Below the pieces are notes generated by a model that was given only the letters and a program-made list of their open reading frames with translations, made no database searches and was not told the origin of the DNA. A DNA stretch of 64,000 bases, from positions 591,989 through 655,988 of the forward strand of contig NW_024104525.1 in NCBI RefSeq assembly GCF_003945595.2, given 5' to 3'. Position 1 is the stretch's first letter, and every line of letters starts with the position of its first letter. The stretch is from Pipra filicauda (lineage: Eukaryota; Chordata; Aves; Passeriformes; Pipridae). Below are positions 1 to 11,722 of this stretch, piece by piece. Made by a program: the position numbers and the translations under genes.

Positions 1-2277
1 GCCATGTTAACTTCTATTTGGAAAGGTGCTTTTCTTTTTTTATCCTACTGTGAAGAATTTGAGTACTTTCCTATCAATAAGTTATTGGTAGGAAGTCAAT
101 TAAACTTATCAGTAAAAAAATGTGAAATTCATAATTATATAATTAATAATTATAGTAATTGATAACTATATATTTATTGAAACTTTAGATTAAAATATAT
201 GTAAATTGTTCCATTTTGTATAGACTTAATGTTATTCATGAGTGTACTACAGCCTAAAAACAGCTGTAAAAAGAACTTTTCAAACTATCACCATGTTTAA
301 TTGGGATCATAAGTATACAAGTCTGTAACGATTTTTCCTCCAAATTATTGCAGTCCATAGACGATGATTCAAAAGCAGTATACACTCTGCAGTTCCCTAA
401 TTAAGATAAGAATTTTCTATTTTAAGAAGATTTTCATTCTCTTTTTTGTAGAACTTTTATATCTCGTGTAACGTTTTAACTTTAATTTTACTCTTTCTGC
501 TGAGCCAGAGTAGTAATTTAAGAAAGTAACAGATTATTGGTTTTCTTTATTCCCCCTAGAGGACATTTACCAAGAGCTTATACTAATGCAGGTCAAACTT
601 TGAGCTAAAATAACTTAATAGTATCCTCTTAAGGAAGGATGGTAGTCATACTTTTGTTTTGTTAATGACATTACATAGTAGCATATCAGTGCAAAGTAAG
701 AAAATCAGCAGAGATTAAGAGTGTTATTCATTTTCACATTTCACTATAAAATCAGGTCTTCTCTTTAAGCACAAATCTTTGTGCCAACCTTCTCTATTTC
801 AATGCTTGGGGGAAAAACTATATCTGTCAAGTAACTTTTCCAACACAGCTTAAATCAAATGTCAGGATAAAATTTGTACTCGTTTTCTTTATGGACATAT
901 CTTTATGAGCATGTTTAATACTCAGAGGAGACTTAGAAATAAATAGTTAAAAGAAAATTGTATCTGTTTTGCTCAGCCAGCAGTTTGAAACTCGGAAAGT
1001 GTCCCTCAGTGTGAATAAAATGTATTTGAAAATAAAATTTTACTTTATAATTGGAATATCTCAGATTCCTTCTTGCAGCAGCCATCTTGCTGACAAAATA
1101 CTGGTGGAATGATGCCCTGTGTAATATTCTATTAAAAAAACCCTGGTTTTAGTATTGCACCGGCATATTGGTACATGTTAGGTTTGTATTTTCTTCTCTG
1201 GATAGCTTACTGGGAGGAAAACTATAGTTTTATGGGCACAGAACAACATTTTAGTTGTGACAGATAAAGGATATATGGAAATAATTTATACTAAAATATG
1301 AGGACTACTTAGAAAAGATAAATTTTTAATATTAATAATAATATTTGTAAATAATATAACTTTGACCCTTGTTTTAGCTGGTTTTGAAGCTTAGGAAGAG
1401 AAAGCTCACGTGTTCTGAAATACTGTATTATCATACTTTGTCCAGGTAAACTTTGACCCTTCTTCTTCCTATTTTAAATGCATACTGACGTATAATGTTA
1501 GAATGTATCCTGTTAGAGTAATTCTGCTGAATTTTGTCTAGAGATGTGTGTCAAGTAGTTTATAACTCTGGCTATTTAGGTCTGTATGATAATCAATGTC
1601 TTAAGGCTAATATTAGCACTATAAATTAGGGTTTATTTCTTATACTTCAGCTTTGGAAGGTGGTAGCGTAGGGTAATTATGTCTTGCTTAGGCTGATTTC
1701 ATAAAAGATTGTCAAGACACATACCAGAAGGGACAATGTGGGTCCTGCAATGAGAAGTTGAAAGAACTTTTAAAAAGTTGTGTACCAACTGTACTTTTTG
1801 CAGATATCTATGACTAAGTATGTTCCATATACCTCAACATTATTAGACTTTTTAAAAATAATCTTTGTCGTAAAAATAAATGTGTCTTTTCTATTGCTAA
1901 GGAATTGTAATATATTTCTTCCATACCCTACACTTTTTTATCAACAGGTTATGTATTTCCCTAGCTATCCGTTTCTCTCCTTTTTGCCAAGTGTCTTATT
2001 TAATTTTTCCCCTTTTTCCTCTGATGTAAACACTTTCACCAAAGTGTTAGCATCATGAATGAGGTCAGTGCAAGATAATAAGGATTTATTATCTGAACTT
2101 ACTTTATGGCAACATACTGATTCACTTCTGCTTATAAGCAAAAATAGCAGTTTATATATCAGTATATACTTATCATTATATAGCAGTATATACTGCAATA
2201 TAATCATTGGGAAAGCTCTGACTAGTCTTTTTTTGTTCTAGCAAGCCAAATATTAATAAGAATATTTTTGGGCCTGG
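1..2277. other. AT-rich DNA without recognised genes
   Basis: I see no repeat family or exon here. The longest open frames (about 60-90 codons near 1.8-2.24 kb) are low-complexity, rich in Phe, Leu and Ser, and resemble no protein I know. Very AT-rich patches occur near 120-180 and 1320-1360. A 13-bp direct repeat (AACTTTGACCCTT) occurs at 1358 and 1449, which is probably chance. Confidence 0.6.
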
Positions 2278-2600
2278 AGGCCAGCTAACATGGGATAGCC
2301 CCTACACATGCTGGTTAACAAGGCCTCAGAAACAGGCTGCCTGATAAACATGTCACTAGTCTTCCAATTTCTGAGCAGTCCTGTGTATAGTTTGGGAATG
2401 GGATAACAGCGACAAGCCTACCAACAAGCCTTCCAGCACTGCTGCAATATGGATGATTGAGCTCTTTAGTGATATTGACTTTATTACGTAACCTGGGAAA
2501 CCTTGGAATTCCCGTATTCTGCTACGATTGATAGTATGTTTACCTCAGTGCTTATTTTGTGCTTTTTGTTCTCCTAGTGCCTAACCCAGATGTCTGGTGG
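2278..2600. other. GC-richer block, possible old LTR or other repeat
   Basis: This block stands out from its AT-rich surroundings by higher GC and almost no A/T runs. That is common for decayed LTRs in bird genomes. I could not identify a TG...CA boundary, a target-site duplication or a clear promoter and polyadenylation pair, so the family and orientation are unknown. It could also be ordinary unique sequence. Confidence 0.2.
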
Positions 2601-3826
2601 ATTTTCTTTTTTTGATTATTAGAAAGACTTTTATTTGTACCTTCATAAAGACAAATAAACAGAAAACAGCCATGTCCCACTCAGCGACATAAAACCCAGC
2701 AGATTCATAGGTCAGCTATAAATGTTGAATTGTTTCTGATATTCAGTAGATTATACATCTGCTGGTAAGAATCAGGCAAATACAGAAGATGTAGTAGTTT
2801 TAGCATTACTTTTGTTTTTCCTAACCAGTGCATTTGAAACAAAAATATTCACTCCTATTTAACTATAAAACTGCAAGTCACAGGTGCCTAATTTCATAGT
2901 ATGCTTCAGAGTTGTGAGTTTCAAGCAGACAAAATTAAATCTTTCCACAGCCTATATTAGGAGCCTGCCTTTTCTGGAAAGCTGTCCTCCATTCTTACCT
3001 TTGAGCATAGCAAGTATGACTTCCCACACAGTGTCTAGGCCTGGTGAATACCATTCTTGAAAACCAACAAATGCTCCAACAAACTCCATTTTGGTTGGTA
3101 TCACAAATTACTCAAAACTGCAAATTGCCTGAAACTTAAACACAGCTTAAAGTTAAACAGCCTTATAGGACCAAATTTGACCTTGTACATCTAACCTGTT
3201 TTTAACTCAGTGAAAGATTTGTAGCGCCCTCAGTATTTATCCTGGTTTTGTACCTACAAACTTCAGTGAGAAATATACCAATAATTTCAGCTGGAACATT
3301 TTCAGACCTATAATATACATTTCAAAATTAGTACCTTTAGCTCATTTGCAGTAGATATTCTAATGAAATGATATTGATAATTATATAGTAGTAGTTAATG
3401 ATGTAAAATTGCATTCAGTATTACATGTCATCACATGGACCATCAGGAGCATGATGTTTCCTTTTTAAAAAAATATATTTTCAAATAAAAAGGCTTTATT
3501 TCTGCTGTTATTGAGTTCTTGGATCTGATCCTGCAATCAGAGTGTATACAAAAATAGACCCTGCATGATGCTGTGTACAAGAATCATCACAACTTCAGCT
3601 ATCCAGAAGGCAGATCACCACATCTGAGTTGATCATTCTATGCTTCCTTTGTCATAAAGGAAGAAATTAGGCACTTCCTAAACGTGCTCTCTCTAATCTG
3701 TTTTGGACTTCTGATTCAGAATGAAATTAATCATATCCTGTGAGTGCTAATTTGTCTCTATTACAAAAGGTGTCAAGGCAGATAAGTCAAACTATCTGTC
3801 ATATAGATATTTATGTTTGGTCAAAG
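2601..3826. other. AT-rich spacer
   Basis: No gene, RNA or recognisable repeat is visible. An A/T-rich run at about 3465-3490 is the only low-complexity feature. The stretch ends at the putative target site of the LTR that follows. Confidence 0.6.
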
Positions 3827-3832
3827 GTATCC

Positions 3833-4359
3833 TGTAGCACTACATCGGATGAGAAACTTGTTTAAACATGTCTTAAAATGGCTCTTTGTGGTCTCTTTGC
3901 AAACACGTGTTTCTTCTTCCCAACACCCCCCCACAGCAACTGTTATCTCCCATGCAGGAATGTCCTGGGAAAGGTGTCCTGAGGCATCCCATTGGTCCTT
4001 TGTTTAACCCCTTCCTATTGGCTGTTGACCCCTTACCTGATGGTTTCTTTTGTGTGACCCTGAACTTGTGATTGGTTCCCCTTTGACCCTCCTAAAAGCC
4101 TTATAAACCCCTTCCCAACAATAAACTCTCTCTTGCCTCCTCTCCGCGCCCGGTGTGCTGTCTCTGTGCCTGCCATGGAGCCACGTGGGTGGTGGGGGGA
4201 GGGGAGGGCACCTCTCCCCTCCAGGCTCGGGGCCTGAAAAACCCTGTCGCTGGAGTCCCCCTTCCCCGTCCACCAAGACGTCGGAAATGGTTCTTCAGGC
4301 GGAGAAGGAACTAGAGCTGGGCTCCCCCACGTCGAGGATGGGGAAAGGGGAAACCCAGA
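3833..4359 (+). mobile_element. Probable solo LTR of an avian endogenous retrovirus
   Basis: A 527-bp GC-rich block in AT-rich DNA. It begins TGTAGCAC and is flanked on both sides by the hexamer GTATCC (3827-3832 and 4360-4365), which fits the 6-bp target duplication of class II (ERVK-like) proviruses. The order inside is that of an LTR: three ATTGG boxes at 3991, 4017 and 4071, a TATAAA at 4102-4107, an AATAAA at 4120-4125, then a GC-rich U5-like part. No gag, pol or env lies beside it, so it is a solo LTR left by recombination. The last bases read CCCAGA rather than the canonical CA, so either the right end has mutated or the boundary is slightly wrong. The open frames across it on both strands are not genes. 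The subfamily cannot be named by eye. Confidence 0.65.
3991..4125 (+). promoter_or_regulatory. LTR promoter and polyadenylation signals
   Basis: Three inverted CCAAT boxes (ATTGG at 3991-3995, 4017-4021 and 4071-4075) precede a TATAAA at 4102-4107. An AATAAA follows at 4120-4125. Between and beside the CCAAT boxes are three TGACC(C) half-sites (4025, 4055, 4084), the core of some nuclear-receptor sites. The 18-bp spacing from TATA to AATAAA implies a very short R region with the poly(A) signal near the U3/R border, as in several class II retroviruses. Whether this promoter is active is unknown. Confidence 0.5.
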
Positions 4360-4365
4360 GTATCC

Positions 4366-7300
4366 CACCCCAGATTTCCAAAATAATGCTTGTATTTGAA
4401 TCTTAGGTCACTGTAGTACCAAGACAAGACAGATTCCTATTGTGTGTTAAATCTCACCATTGACATTGCTTTGCGTCCTTAAATAATATTAAAACTTTTT
4501 GAAGGTTTAAATTAGTGTGTAGATAATTCCTGCTCTTTAAAATAAGCAAGGTCTAAATAATTAGTGAGCTATAAATAATTCAGGTAGAAGAGACATTGGG
4601 AGCCTCCTAGAGACCATAATCTATCAACAATTGGGAACATTAACATCAGGCATTCCAGCCATCTTTCTGATAAGAGTATTAAATATGCAGCCAGATTCAA
4701 AAGATGAAAGTAGAAATCTGACCTCCATTCAGCAACATAAATAATTAATCCATCTGTCTATCTGCCTATCATTAATCTATTAAACTCAATGCTTTAGCTT
4801 GTTCTGTAAGTTTTGTAGAGAGGACTTGACTCGGGGAATGAAAGAAGTTTGTAACTACCCATGCAGCTTGAATAAACCTTCCTTGATTGCACTTGATCTT
4901 TTCAGGAGAGTCATAGATTATTTTGTACTTGTTATTCAGGTGAATTCCACTCTTAACTTTAGGTTATCAAGGTTGAAAACATAGTTTCTGATCCTGAGGG
5001 TTTTGTTTGCTCCAGTGTTGTATACAAATGCTTTGTTTTGCTTCCATTGTCTCCATGCTGGAAAAGATATTCAGCAAGAACAGCACATTCCATGTAAGGT
5101 CTTGCACAGATATTCATAGACAGGGTTTGTTTAAAAAAAATCTAATTTATTGGCATCTTTGGTTAGGTAAAGCTCACATAAGGAATCAAATCCTCTTCAA
5201 TTAAGAGGATAGCTGGTTGCTATTTGGATGGTGAAGGGGGTCCCTGTTACAAGGGCCCTTTCAACAGTATCTTCACCTGAACCAGCTGAGACTTTCAAAC
5301 TGTTCTGATGAATTCTTGTAATCAAGATGGCCCTATATGACCACTTCAGAAAATGCATAATCCTTCTCATTGTAGTATCTTAAACTGAGCACAAAACATC
5401 TCGTCTGTCTTTGCTATATGCAACAGACTGCTATGTGACCAAACCTGTATAAACATAAACAGTTATTTTATATTATTTATATATCTTTCGGTCAATTCTA
5501 CATCAGGTATGGTCTCTGATACTGCCAGATTTCCCACCCAAGAGAACCAACATAATTAAGTGCACAAATAGCATTTACCAGCTTTATGCATAGCCTGGGG
5601 AAATGTCTGGGACTGTCCAAAACTCCCAATTTCTGCACAGGTAAATCAAGTGCTTTGTTTGACAGCACATAGGTGTCTGATCAATTATCTTGTCTCAATT
5701 CAGTCTGCTGTTTCAAATCAGTTCGTTGCCTCATCTATGCAGAGGCTACCCAGAGTTTCTAGACAACATAGGGAACTGATGGCTAAGAGCACTGTGAATG
5801 CATGCAAGAATACCCCTCATACCCAGCCAAACAACCGTTAGAGCTGGAGGGCAAACTTGAATTTCATGCTTATATTGCTCTTATAACTTAAATTCCATGC
5901 CAACAGAAGTACACAAATTACTTAGACAAGTAAATTTGTAAAACACAGAGGAGATAAAAATACTGTTCAGGGCTCATTCTTCGAAAGGGAATGAGAGTCT
6001 TTCAGTGCTTTGCAACCCTCATTCTGCTTTCTGTACTAGACAAAATAGATGAAAATCATTAAGCCATTAAAATCATAAATCCAGAAATTGCTATTCAACC
6101 ATGTGTTTATCACTATGCCAGTCTACTTTAGGAATTTATTTATATTTGTGTTTTAAAACATGAAGAGTAACTTTGTACCTTTTTATATATGTCTTAACAC
6201 TTTATATATACTCTTAGAGAGCTTGTCAGCTAAGATCCTGTCTAGACTGCAGATTGCAGTAGTACTTCTACTCCCATTACCATGGCCACTTTTTCTAAAT
6301 ATGAATACAAAAAAAAAAAAAAAAGCAGCCAGCTTTATCTCATTTGTATTAATTATATTCTGTATACCATTTGTTTGGTGTGTAATTAAATACATTTGGG
6401 AAAAGACTCATTTTTATTGTTCCTACACGTTTTTTCATTATAATTGTTTCTAATGCAAAACTAATTAAACATCATTCTAAAGTTCCCTCCTTTAAATGTA
6501 ATTACCTTTTAATGAAATGTGTACATATTTCTTACTATGAGTGGTTAACACTTAGTTACTTTTTCTATTTCTCTCTTCCACTTATTGCTGCAGTTACACT
6601 TTGCACTTAAATAATGCTATTAACATTGGAATTTTTACAGAGACAAAAAAGTGCCATCTAGCTTATACAGATTGGATAATCACAGGGTATTACATTTTAG
6701 ACTTCAAGAGACAGGTCTCAGATTCTTTTACCCTCATATTCTGAAGCTCGGCTTAGCACATTTCACCCTTATTTGCCTGAGTATTTACATGTCCTGCACT
6801 TCTCTGGAAATACTAATTTAATAATCAGCACAAGGAAGTGTCTCAAAAGAGGAGGAATCTAGAAGAGTCTTCTAAGGTCAGGTATCTGACTTTCTTACAG
6901 ACCTGTTTCCCTTCACCGCAAACAAGCATCTAAACTTACCATAACAAAGTTGCATAGTTGAATATTGTAAAATGCATGAAACAAAGTGTCTTGAAAATAC
7001 AAACCTCTGTGGCTTCACTTTGGAAGTGAGTATAAGACATTAGTTTTCTGACTGACAGAACTTTCTTTCTGATCATTCATGTGAGCACTGTTCCATGGGG
7101 TTATTAACAATTACTCTGTCAAGCCTAAAAATGGATATGAATTCTAGTTGTAATTTATTTAAAAAAGTTTTATAGTATGATTTTTCTGTAGCTGCTTCTC
7201 TAAACCATGAAGACCTAAAACATCAGGGCAGTCAGAATCCACAATGTCACAAGAAGAAAAAAGAAAAAAAATTATAGAGACAATTCAAGAGGGTAAACAA

Positions 7301-7586
7301 GTAGGGGAGCAATTAAGTGGACAATGACTATGTGAGCCACGTGTTCTTAGCTTAGTTTTCTAGAAGTCTTTGTCATTCCATGAATCCATTGGACATGTTA
7401 CATAGATGATAGATAAACTTAGAATAGACATAGTGCTCTCAGAGACCAGCTCAACTTCCACCCAAAGCAACTTATGAATAAATTAACAAAGATATATTTA
7501 ATAAGATACATTTATTTATACATGGCAACATAGCAGGCTACTAAACTATGCTGAAGTTTCTCAATAAATAAACTGATCATAATTGT
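4366..7586. other. AT-rich spacer with a poly-A run
   Basis: No gene or recognisable repeat family is visible in 3.2 kb. A run of 16 A lies at 6309-6324. It has no retropseudogene or SINE body that I recognise upstream of it. Short open frames (about 60-97 codons) are AT-driven and unlike known proteins. Around 5.2-5.85 kb the base composition is more balanced, which could be a very old repeat. Confidence 0.55.
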
Positions 7587-7954
7587 GTGCAATCATTTGT
7601 ACCAATTTGGTTTTACATCCCTCAACTGGTGTGGTTGGCAGTGATGGCAGTGGTAAGTTCTGTGCCTGAGTGCTACTTTGAAGGGTACAACAGAGTTGCT
7701 GAAGCCAAGAAAACATTAGCAGGAGCAGAGACCTCACAAGTCAGGAACTCTTTAAGAGCAACTGAAGCATATTTAAATGGCCCAAGGGAGTGCTAGCACT
7801 CAGGAGCACTGCCAACAGAACAGGCAAAGAGAGTGTGGTGCATCAGTCAGGGCATGGCATGGCAGCTTGCACAGGAGAGTGTGCAGTGGGGGCCCTCACT
7901 GCTGTGTGCACCCTTCTTTTAGATCCACATCCCAGGGAAGTGCACTAGGTCTTT

Positions 7955-8345
7955 TCCATAATAGTGGATACTCCCCTCAGAGTTAAAACTGGTGTTTCTA
8001 CTGAGAAAGTCCATGAGATATCTGATGCTTCCACGCAGACAGAATCGGTAAGGAAGGAGGCTGCTCGATGCAGCTGTAAACATCCACAAGCAAGGTTTGA
8101 TATGAGAAACTGTACCAGCAGCATACAGAGGACACCGTAAAAAGAAATGATGAGTGCTCACAGTGGATGTCTCTCTGCTAAGGGATACTGTAGAGCCCAC
8201 CTACCAACCCGACAGGGAGTCACATGAGTTATGCTGTCATCCAGGAGTTAAGCTCCAAGATGTTGGTGAGAGGGCACCACAACTCATCAAGAGCACAGAC
8301 TGCTATCCACTGCTACTCTTTCACGTGGGCGTGAATGAACTGCAA
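7955..8345 (+). pseudogene. CR1 LINE ORF1 remnant with GDSL/SGNH esterase domain
   Basis: CR1 ORF1 proteins of birds carry an SGNH-hydrolase (esterase) domain. The frame starting near 8154 reads VDVSLLRDTVEP, a decayed form of the GDSL block (family GDSLLRGTE). It is followed by ELCCHPGVKLQDV and YPLLLFHVGVNE, which fit the family blocks around LPGA-RDV and the HVG(T/S)(N/D) motif. Just upstream, in another frame (from about 7967), is SDASTQTES, like the STQTE segment before this domain in CR1 ORF1. The two parts are out of frame and separated by a stop, so this is a broken gene. The domain is cut off after the HVG motif at about 8345. The sequence at 7587-7954 has the same composition and may be further 5' CR1, but I cannot match it. 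Identification rests on remembered family motifs. Confidence 0.65.
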
Positions 8346-10430
8346 ATCACTGCATGTGTGTGAAACATGAATTCAATCTAATATTTCATTTTACAGTCCC
8401 TTTGTGCAGATGCTAGTAGAAAAATATAGAAGAAATTTCTCAAGTTCCTTCTAAGAAATGAAAAGGGGTGTTCTCAAATCTGTCTGTCTCTCCCAAAATC
8501 GTCACCTACAAATCTGTATAAAAAGTAACTGACTTTTGCCCATGCTTTGTATAGCCATGTTAGCTCCTCTACTGTTTGAATATTCAATTATTTATCACTA
8601 ATAGCACATGGATGTTGGATAATAATTTAACATACAGGATGCTCAAATACTATTCCTTATAGAAGAAGTGTGCAAATGGGTTGAAGAGTGAGTGACAGCT
8701 TACACATGCAAAATCTGTGAGGGGAATTAGCAATCTTAAAATTATGTGTGATTGATTACTGTGCATAAGTTTTTCATTATTAATGTGAAAGATGTGCATG
8801 AATTTAGTCTTTGTCATCTACACATCATAGTTTGAAATTCTAAATGCAATCAAAAAATTCCATAATTTATGCAGTAGTGTTGTTTTATGGGTGTTGGCTC
8901 CTGCACTTTCTTTTCACCTCCTGCACCTTTGAAAATGAGAACCTTGATTGGTTTTGGTAACCAGCCAGACTTATCTGCCAAATAATGGTTTCCAAATAGA
9001 GACTTCTGAATGCAGGTTATACTGTGTTAGAAAGGGTGTGGGAGGCATGAACTACCTCATTTAATAATAAGATAATAATTACTTCATTAATCTATAAAGA
9101 TAACAGCACAGATTAATAACTGCTTTTATATGCATGGCTGAAAGCATACTGGTTTTGAAAACTAGTGTGATGGCAAAAGGGAGAAGCATTTATTCATGCT
9201 CAGAGGTACTTGGTATAACATAAAACACAATCTTAGAGTGGACTGCATCACTCCCCACTAGAAACAAACTTTGCGTTTCTAATTTGGCTGAATACAACAG
9301 AGGAAGAAAAATCTCAGTCTTTTTCAGCAGTGATAGAGAATTATATCAATTCTTTATGTCTCATACTGTCAGACTGTTTAAAATTTAATAATCAGAAATG
9401 TAGAAGAGCAGTTGAAGTCTATTATTCCTGGACAGTAATACTGAACAGCAAATAAAATATGCTCTGAAGTCACCAAGAGATTATTTTCTGTCTTCTTACT
9501 AAAGACATACTTGTTATTTCCCAGTCTGTACTGAAACCAGTTCAAATCATTAAATAATCATAATCAGAATAATCTCAAACTGGACTTTTCTCGCCAGGCA
9601 AATGTCAAGGCCAGAACCAAATTACTGAAGCCTTCTATTTTAAAATGTATGCACAGCGAGGGATGATCACATACAAAATGCAGAAACCATGTTTGAAAGT
9701 GTAAACATTATTCCACACTAGTTTTCTATATGCTTAAAGTAGATTATTCTAAAACTTCATCATCTCTTTTAGGCATGTATAACAGTACAGGTATCAGTGG
9801 ACTTACTGTTGCCAAGATCTGGAATAATGCTTCAACCAGATAATTTTCTCTTTTGACAAATATATTAAATGTGCGTCGTGTTCATAAAAGCTCTTCGTAG
9901 GGCTCTTTTCATTGTAATTCTAATGTGGACTGAGGACATGGAATGTTACCTTGGCAGAAGCACAAGTTATACACCCACAACATCAACTAAAATAGGGTAG
10001 AAAAGCTATAGTTTACAACTCAACAAGAGCATGATAAATTAAGGTGTTTGCGTCTATACACAGAGAGTAAATAAGTTTAGTAGCTCATTCTCCTGCTAAT
10101 ATCCAACAAGTTATATGGTCATTTCCTCTATTTTATTAGGAACTGCAGCATACACTTAACCAAAAGAGAAATAGTTCCCAACATTCAATGTACAAAATTT
10201 TGTGCAAAATTTCTTCCTCTTTAAAAGCTCTCCAAGGGAAAAAAAGATACTTGTCATTTATTTTTATTGAAGCAAATCTCCCTTGGGAGTAAACATATGT
10301 GAGAAGGACAACTGAAGATAGAGAAGACCTCTGTGCCTCCAATTTTTGAATCCAAAGAAAACATCAATGATGAAAATTTTCATGCTGTGCCTCTCTAATT
10401 TGTACAGTTGCATACATTTAAGGCATACTT
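8346..10430. other. AT-rich spacer
   Basis: Nothing coding or repetitive is recognisable in about 2.1 kb. It lies between a sense CR1 ORF1 remnant and antisense CR1 3' ends. The composition is typical of AT-rich bird intergenic or intronic DNA. Confidence 0.6.
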
Positions 10431-10600
10431 TCATAGAACCATAGAATACCCCCTGGACTGCCAAGTCAAACTGCAAACCTAACACTACCAAGTCCAGCAC
10501 TAAACTCTGTCCCTAGGTGCCACATCTACATGTCTTTTAAATAGCTCCAAGGATGGTGATTCAACCACTTCCCTTTTCAAAGAGCTTTTTCTAAAGAGTA
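10431..10600 (-). mobile_element. CR1 LINE 3'-end fragment, antisense
   Basis: The plus strand begins TCATAGAACCATAGAATA, the complement of the CR1 3' terminus. It continues with CR1 3'-UTR and ORF2-end sequence, including the CATGTCTTTTAAATA segment (10531-10545), which is a CR1 hallmark. The homology fades after about 10600. The fragment is short, 5'-truncated and clearly diverged, with several small changes, so it is an old copy. Confidence 0.8.
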
Positions 10601-10846
10601 GAGATGCTGGACCTGTTTTGGACTGTGTCACATTATGCACACTGTGCTAGGACATCTATCATGAACACATCCTTCATGAAAAAAGCCATCTGAGGATGAA
10701 AGTGAGGAAATCTGGAGGAAAGGCAATGGTGATGTGTATGCAGATCATGTTGTCACACTCAGTGTTGATACAGCTCACTTATTTTTGCCCAAAAATTATT
10801 TCAATATGGCTTCAATATCCTCTTTCAGTGCTTACCATGCCCTGCT

Positions 10847-11722
10847 GAATCACTGAATCATAGACTTATAGAGTAGTTGGTTAGAAGGGACTTCAAAAAT
10901 CATCTAGTTCCATCCCCCTTGCCATGGACAGGGGCACCTTCCACCTGGTTAATCAAAGGCCAATCCAACCTGGCCTTGAACATGTCCAGGGATGAGGTAT
11001 CCACAACTTCTCTGGGTAACCTGTTCCAGTGTCTCACTGCCATATTGAAGAATTTCTCTTAGGTCTCCTTTAGATACTGGAAGGCTGATAGAAGGTCTCC
11101 CTGAAGCCTTCTCTTCTCTAGGCTGAACAACCCCAACTCTCTTAGCCTGTCTTCATAGGAGAGGTGCTCCAGCCCTCTAATTATCTTTATGACCTTTGTC
11201 TGGACCTGCTACAATGGATCCATGTCTTTCTTACGTTGGGTGCCCCAGAGTTGGACTCCAGGTGTGGTCTCATAAGGGCAGAGTACAAGGGAAAAATCAC
11301 CTCCCTCAAGCTGCTGGTCACTCTTCCTTTGATGTAGCCCAGGATACAGCTGGCCTTCTTGACTGCAGACACACATTGATAGGTATAGCTTCTTGTCCAC
11401 CAAAATACTCAAGTCCTTCTTCCTTGGGCTGGTCTCTGCCCAGCCTGCAATTGTGCTTCGGATTGCCCCAGTCCATGTGCAGGACCTTACACTTGGCCTT
11501 GTTCAACTTCATGAGGTTCACACGGGCCCACCTCTTAAGCCTGTCAAGGTCCCTCTAAGATGGCATCCCTTCCCTCCAGCATGTCAATGGTATCATTCAG
11601 CTTGGTGTCATTGGTAAACTTGCTGAGGGTGCACCACTGTCCATGTCACTGACAAAAATGTTAAGCAGCACTCGTCCCAGTACTGACCACTGAGGAATGC
11701 CACTGGTCGTTGGTCTCCACAT
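10847..11722 (-). mobile_element. CR1 LINE fragment, ORF2 C-terminal part to 3' end, antisense
   Basis: The plus strand opens with GAATCACTGAATCATAGA, the reversed CR1 3' end, and runs about 880 bp back into ORF2. On the minus strand, three overlapping frames hold pieces of the CR1 ORF2 C-terminal region: LNKAKCKVLHMDWGNPKH (about 11450-11510), then KKASCILGYIKGRVTSSL, then PLYSALMRPHLES (11250-11370). These belong to one protein in intact CR1s, so at least two frameshifts have occurred. Near 11058 the sequence jumps from the RNFFS-like region to the FQYLKG-like region with the connecting part missing, an internal deletion of roughly 100 bp or more. No RT catalytic block is included. The copy is 5'-truncated at about 11722 and dead. 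Confidence 0.85.

Noticed and set aside
1358..1461. 13-bp direct repeat AACTTTGACCCTT spaced 91 bp
   Set aside because: Too short and isolated; no element boundaries around it.
1780..2241. Overlapping open frames on both strands near 2 kb
   Set aside because: Low-complexity Phe/Leu/Ser/Tyr composition from AT-rich DNA, no domain, no conservation evidence.
4004..4406. Open frames of 83-111 codons in the GC-rich block at 4.0-4.4 kb
   Set aside because: They are Pro/Gly/Ser-rich readings of LTR non-coding sequence in several frames and both strands.
6160..6453. 97-codon frame with hydrophobic segments
   Set aside because: It spans a poly-A run read as poly-Lys and is otherwise AT-driven; no family resemblance.
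11196..11617. Plus-strand frames of 120 and 74 codons
   Set aside because: They are the reverse-strand shadow of CR1 ORF2.
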